A stretch of DNA of 31,443 bases from contig CAXKVV010001565.1 in NCBI GenBank assembly GCA_964058805.1, positions 1 to 31,443 of the forward strand, in the 5' to 3' direction. Shown in pieces: positions 31,306-31,443 of this stretch. The notes beneath the pieces are model-generated. The model saw only the letters and a list, made by a program, of their open reading frames with translations. It searched no databases and was not told where the DNA came from. This DNA comes from Schoenoplectus triqueter (lineage: Eukaryota > Streptophyta > Magnoliopsida > Poales > Cyperaceae). The position numbers and the translations under genes were made by a program. Position 1 is the first letter of the stretch. Every line of letters starts with the position of its first letter.

Positions 31306-31443
31306 CTGTACATTTTTGTTCGTTTATCACATTATGTGTTGATACATAGTTGACAGACCACAAAAAAAAAATTGACCGTTTGATAGTTTCTGTGTTGTTG
31401 TGTTTAATACTTGATAAATTGGGTACATCTTGAGGAACATAGT

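Noticed and set aside
1..31443. tRNA or rRNA genes
   Set aside because: No sequence resembling a complete tRNA cloverleaf or rRNA core was found by reading both strands; the tRNA-like boxes at 22196-22311 are too short and A-tailed.

Overview
This is nuclear DNA from a flowering plant. Genes are intron-rich with GT-AG borders, the intergenic DNA is very AT-rich, and plant-type transposable elements are dense (Helitrons, hAT-like and foldback MITEs, a SINE, a LINE remnant). The F-box gene has a GC-rich 5' half fading to a lower-GC 3' half, which hints at a monocot, but I cannot name the species.

Genes. There are three. (1) A single-exon F-box/DUF295 gene at about 3.8-4.8 kb, plus strand. (2) A complete DETOXIFICATION-type MATE transporter gene, minus strand, 20045 down to 5611. 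I resolved it into 8 exons that join in frame to 495 residues; it carries a 10.3-kb first intron. (3) The 3' seven exons of a second, tandem MATE gene, minus strand, 31305 down to 29284; its first exon lies beyond the right edge. The F-box gene and MATE gene 1 converge, with about 0.77 kb between stop codons. The two MATE genes run head-to-tail with 9.2 kb between them. Both are probably proton-coupled exporters of secondary metabolites or xenobiotics across the vacuolar or plasma membrane.

Layout. 1-3.65 kb: AT-rich, no convincing gene, a Helitron-like element and a tiny retroposon scar. 3.66-4.84 kb: F-box gene. 5.6-20.05 kb: MATE gene 1. Its last intron holds a hAT-like MITE. Its first intron holds a LINE zinc-knuckle remnant, two hAT-like elements, an (ATT)n block and a 5.2-kb array of foldback elements. 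20.15-20.71 kb: a Helitron ending at the putative TATA box of MATE gene 1. 20.7-29.28 kb: intergenic, with a second Helitron copy, hAT-like elements, a SINE-like retroposon with a perfect 12-bp duplication, and possible decayed exons. 29.28-31.44 kb: MATE gene 2, partial.

The most unusual part is 13.8-19.0 kb. Ten foldback or inverted-repeat elements of at least seven sequence families lie end to end, nearly all separated only by (TA)n/(GA)n tracts. The six short families share a plan: a (TA)n border, a perfect or near-perfect palindrome just inside each end, then long inverted arms. Five consecutive elements are mirror-symmetric (A2-C1-E-C2'-A3'), making a palindrome of about 3 kb with arms of about 0.85 kb inside a transcribed intron. 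All calls are by eye; no alignments or searches were run.
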